A stretch of DNA of 5,500 bases, from contig JAKCCC010000170.1 of NCBI GenBank assembly GCA_021838985.1, forward strand, positions 1 to 5,500, in the 5' to 3' direction. This document shows, piece by piece, positions 5,477 through 5,500 of the stretch; position 1 is the first letter of the stretch, and each line of letters begins with the position of its first letter. Origin of the DNA: Planctomycetota bacterium (GTDB lineage: Bacteria > Planctomycetota > Phycisphaerae > WQYP01). The notes below the pieces were generated by a model. The model saw only the letters and a program-made list of their open reading frames with translations, was not told the origin of the DNA and ran no database searches. Both the position numbers and the translations under genes were made by a program.

Positions 5477-5500
5477 ATGGCCACCATTCGCGACATCGCC
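5477..5500 (+). CDS. LacI-family transcriptional regulator, first eight codons only
   Basis: The eight visible residues read MATIRDIA, the hallmark beginning of LacI/GalR regulators, in which 'xTIxDIAxxAGVS' opens the helix-turn-helix. Family members usually bind sugars or nucleosides through a periplasmic-binding-protein-like C-terminal domain and repress or activate nearby catabolic genes. The strong GGGAGG six bases upstream supports the start. The rest of the gene lies beyond the right edge, so the ligand and target operon cannot be told. It follows the phosphatase gene with a 178-bp gap containing a possible hairpin, so it probably begins a separate unit. The call rests on a very short but characteristic motif. 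Confidence 0.7.

Overview
The window is GC-rich DNA with tightly packed genes, from a bacterium that I cannot name. The best guess is a Planctomycetota/PVC-type organism (Phycisphaerae-like). The reasons are high GC, several unrecognised proteins around a multidomain SpoIIE-type phosphatase, and an exported low-complexity TPR protein. This guess rests on general impression, with no marker gene behind it.

Layout. Positions 1-370 (minus strand) hold the first 123 codons of an unrecognised soluble protein that runs off the left edge. A 69-bp divergent intergenic region (371-439) carries overlapping -10-like hexamers on both strands. Positions 440-1303 (plus) encode an unrecognised polytopic membrane protein. 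Positions 1304-1461 are a non-coding leader with a TATAAT hexamer and a small stem-loop. Positions 1462-3384 (plus) encode a 640-aa, probably exported protein with a long low-complexity middle and C-terminal TPR-like helices; its first ~57 codons look atypical. Directly abutting (TAAATG), positions 3385-5298 encode a 637-aa PocR-like / GAF / SpoIIE (PP2C-type) serine phosphatase of the RsbU class. A short intergenic region (5299-5476) holds a hairpin and then a strong Shine-Dalgarno. The last eight codons (5477-5500) start a protein with MATIRDIA, the signature N-terminus of a LacI-family regulator.

How the genes may work together. The TPR protein and the phosphatase are in the same frame with no intergenic base, so they are almost certainly co-transcribed. 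The phosphatase would sense a small ligand (PocR-like and GAF modules) and dephosphorylate a STAS-type anti-anti-sigma factor, as RsbU and SpoIIE do. No STAS protein, HPK/RsbW-type kinase or sigma factor lies in this window, so the target is unknown. The LacI-type gene probably begins a separate transcription unit.

I see no mobile element, CRISPR array, tRNA or rRNA. The features most worth a second look are the odd hairpin-bearing N-terminal coding segment of the TPR gene, the single stop codon separating two same-frame ORFs, the overlapping divergent -10 elements, and the cysteine-free PocR-like sensor on a SpoIIE phosphatase. I do not see convincing evidence of a wholly new system.
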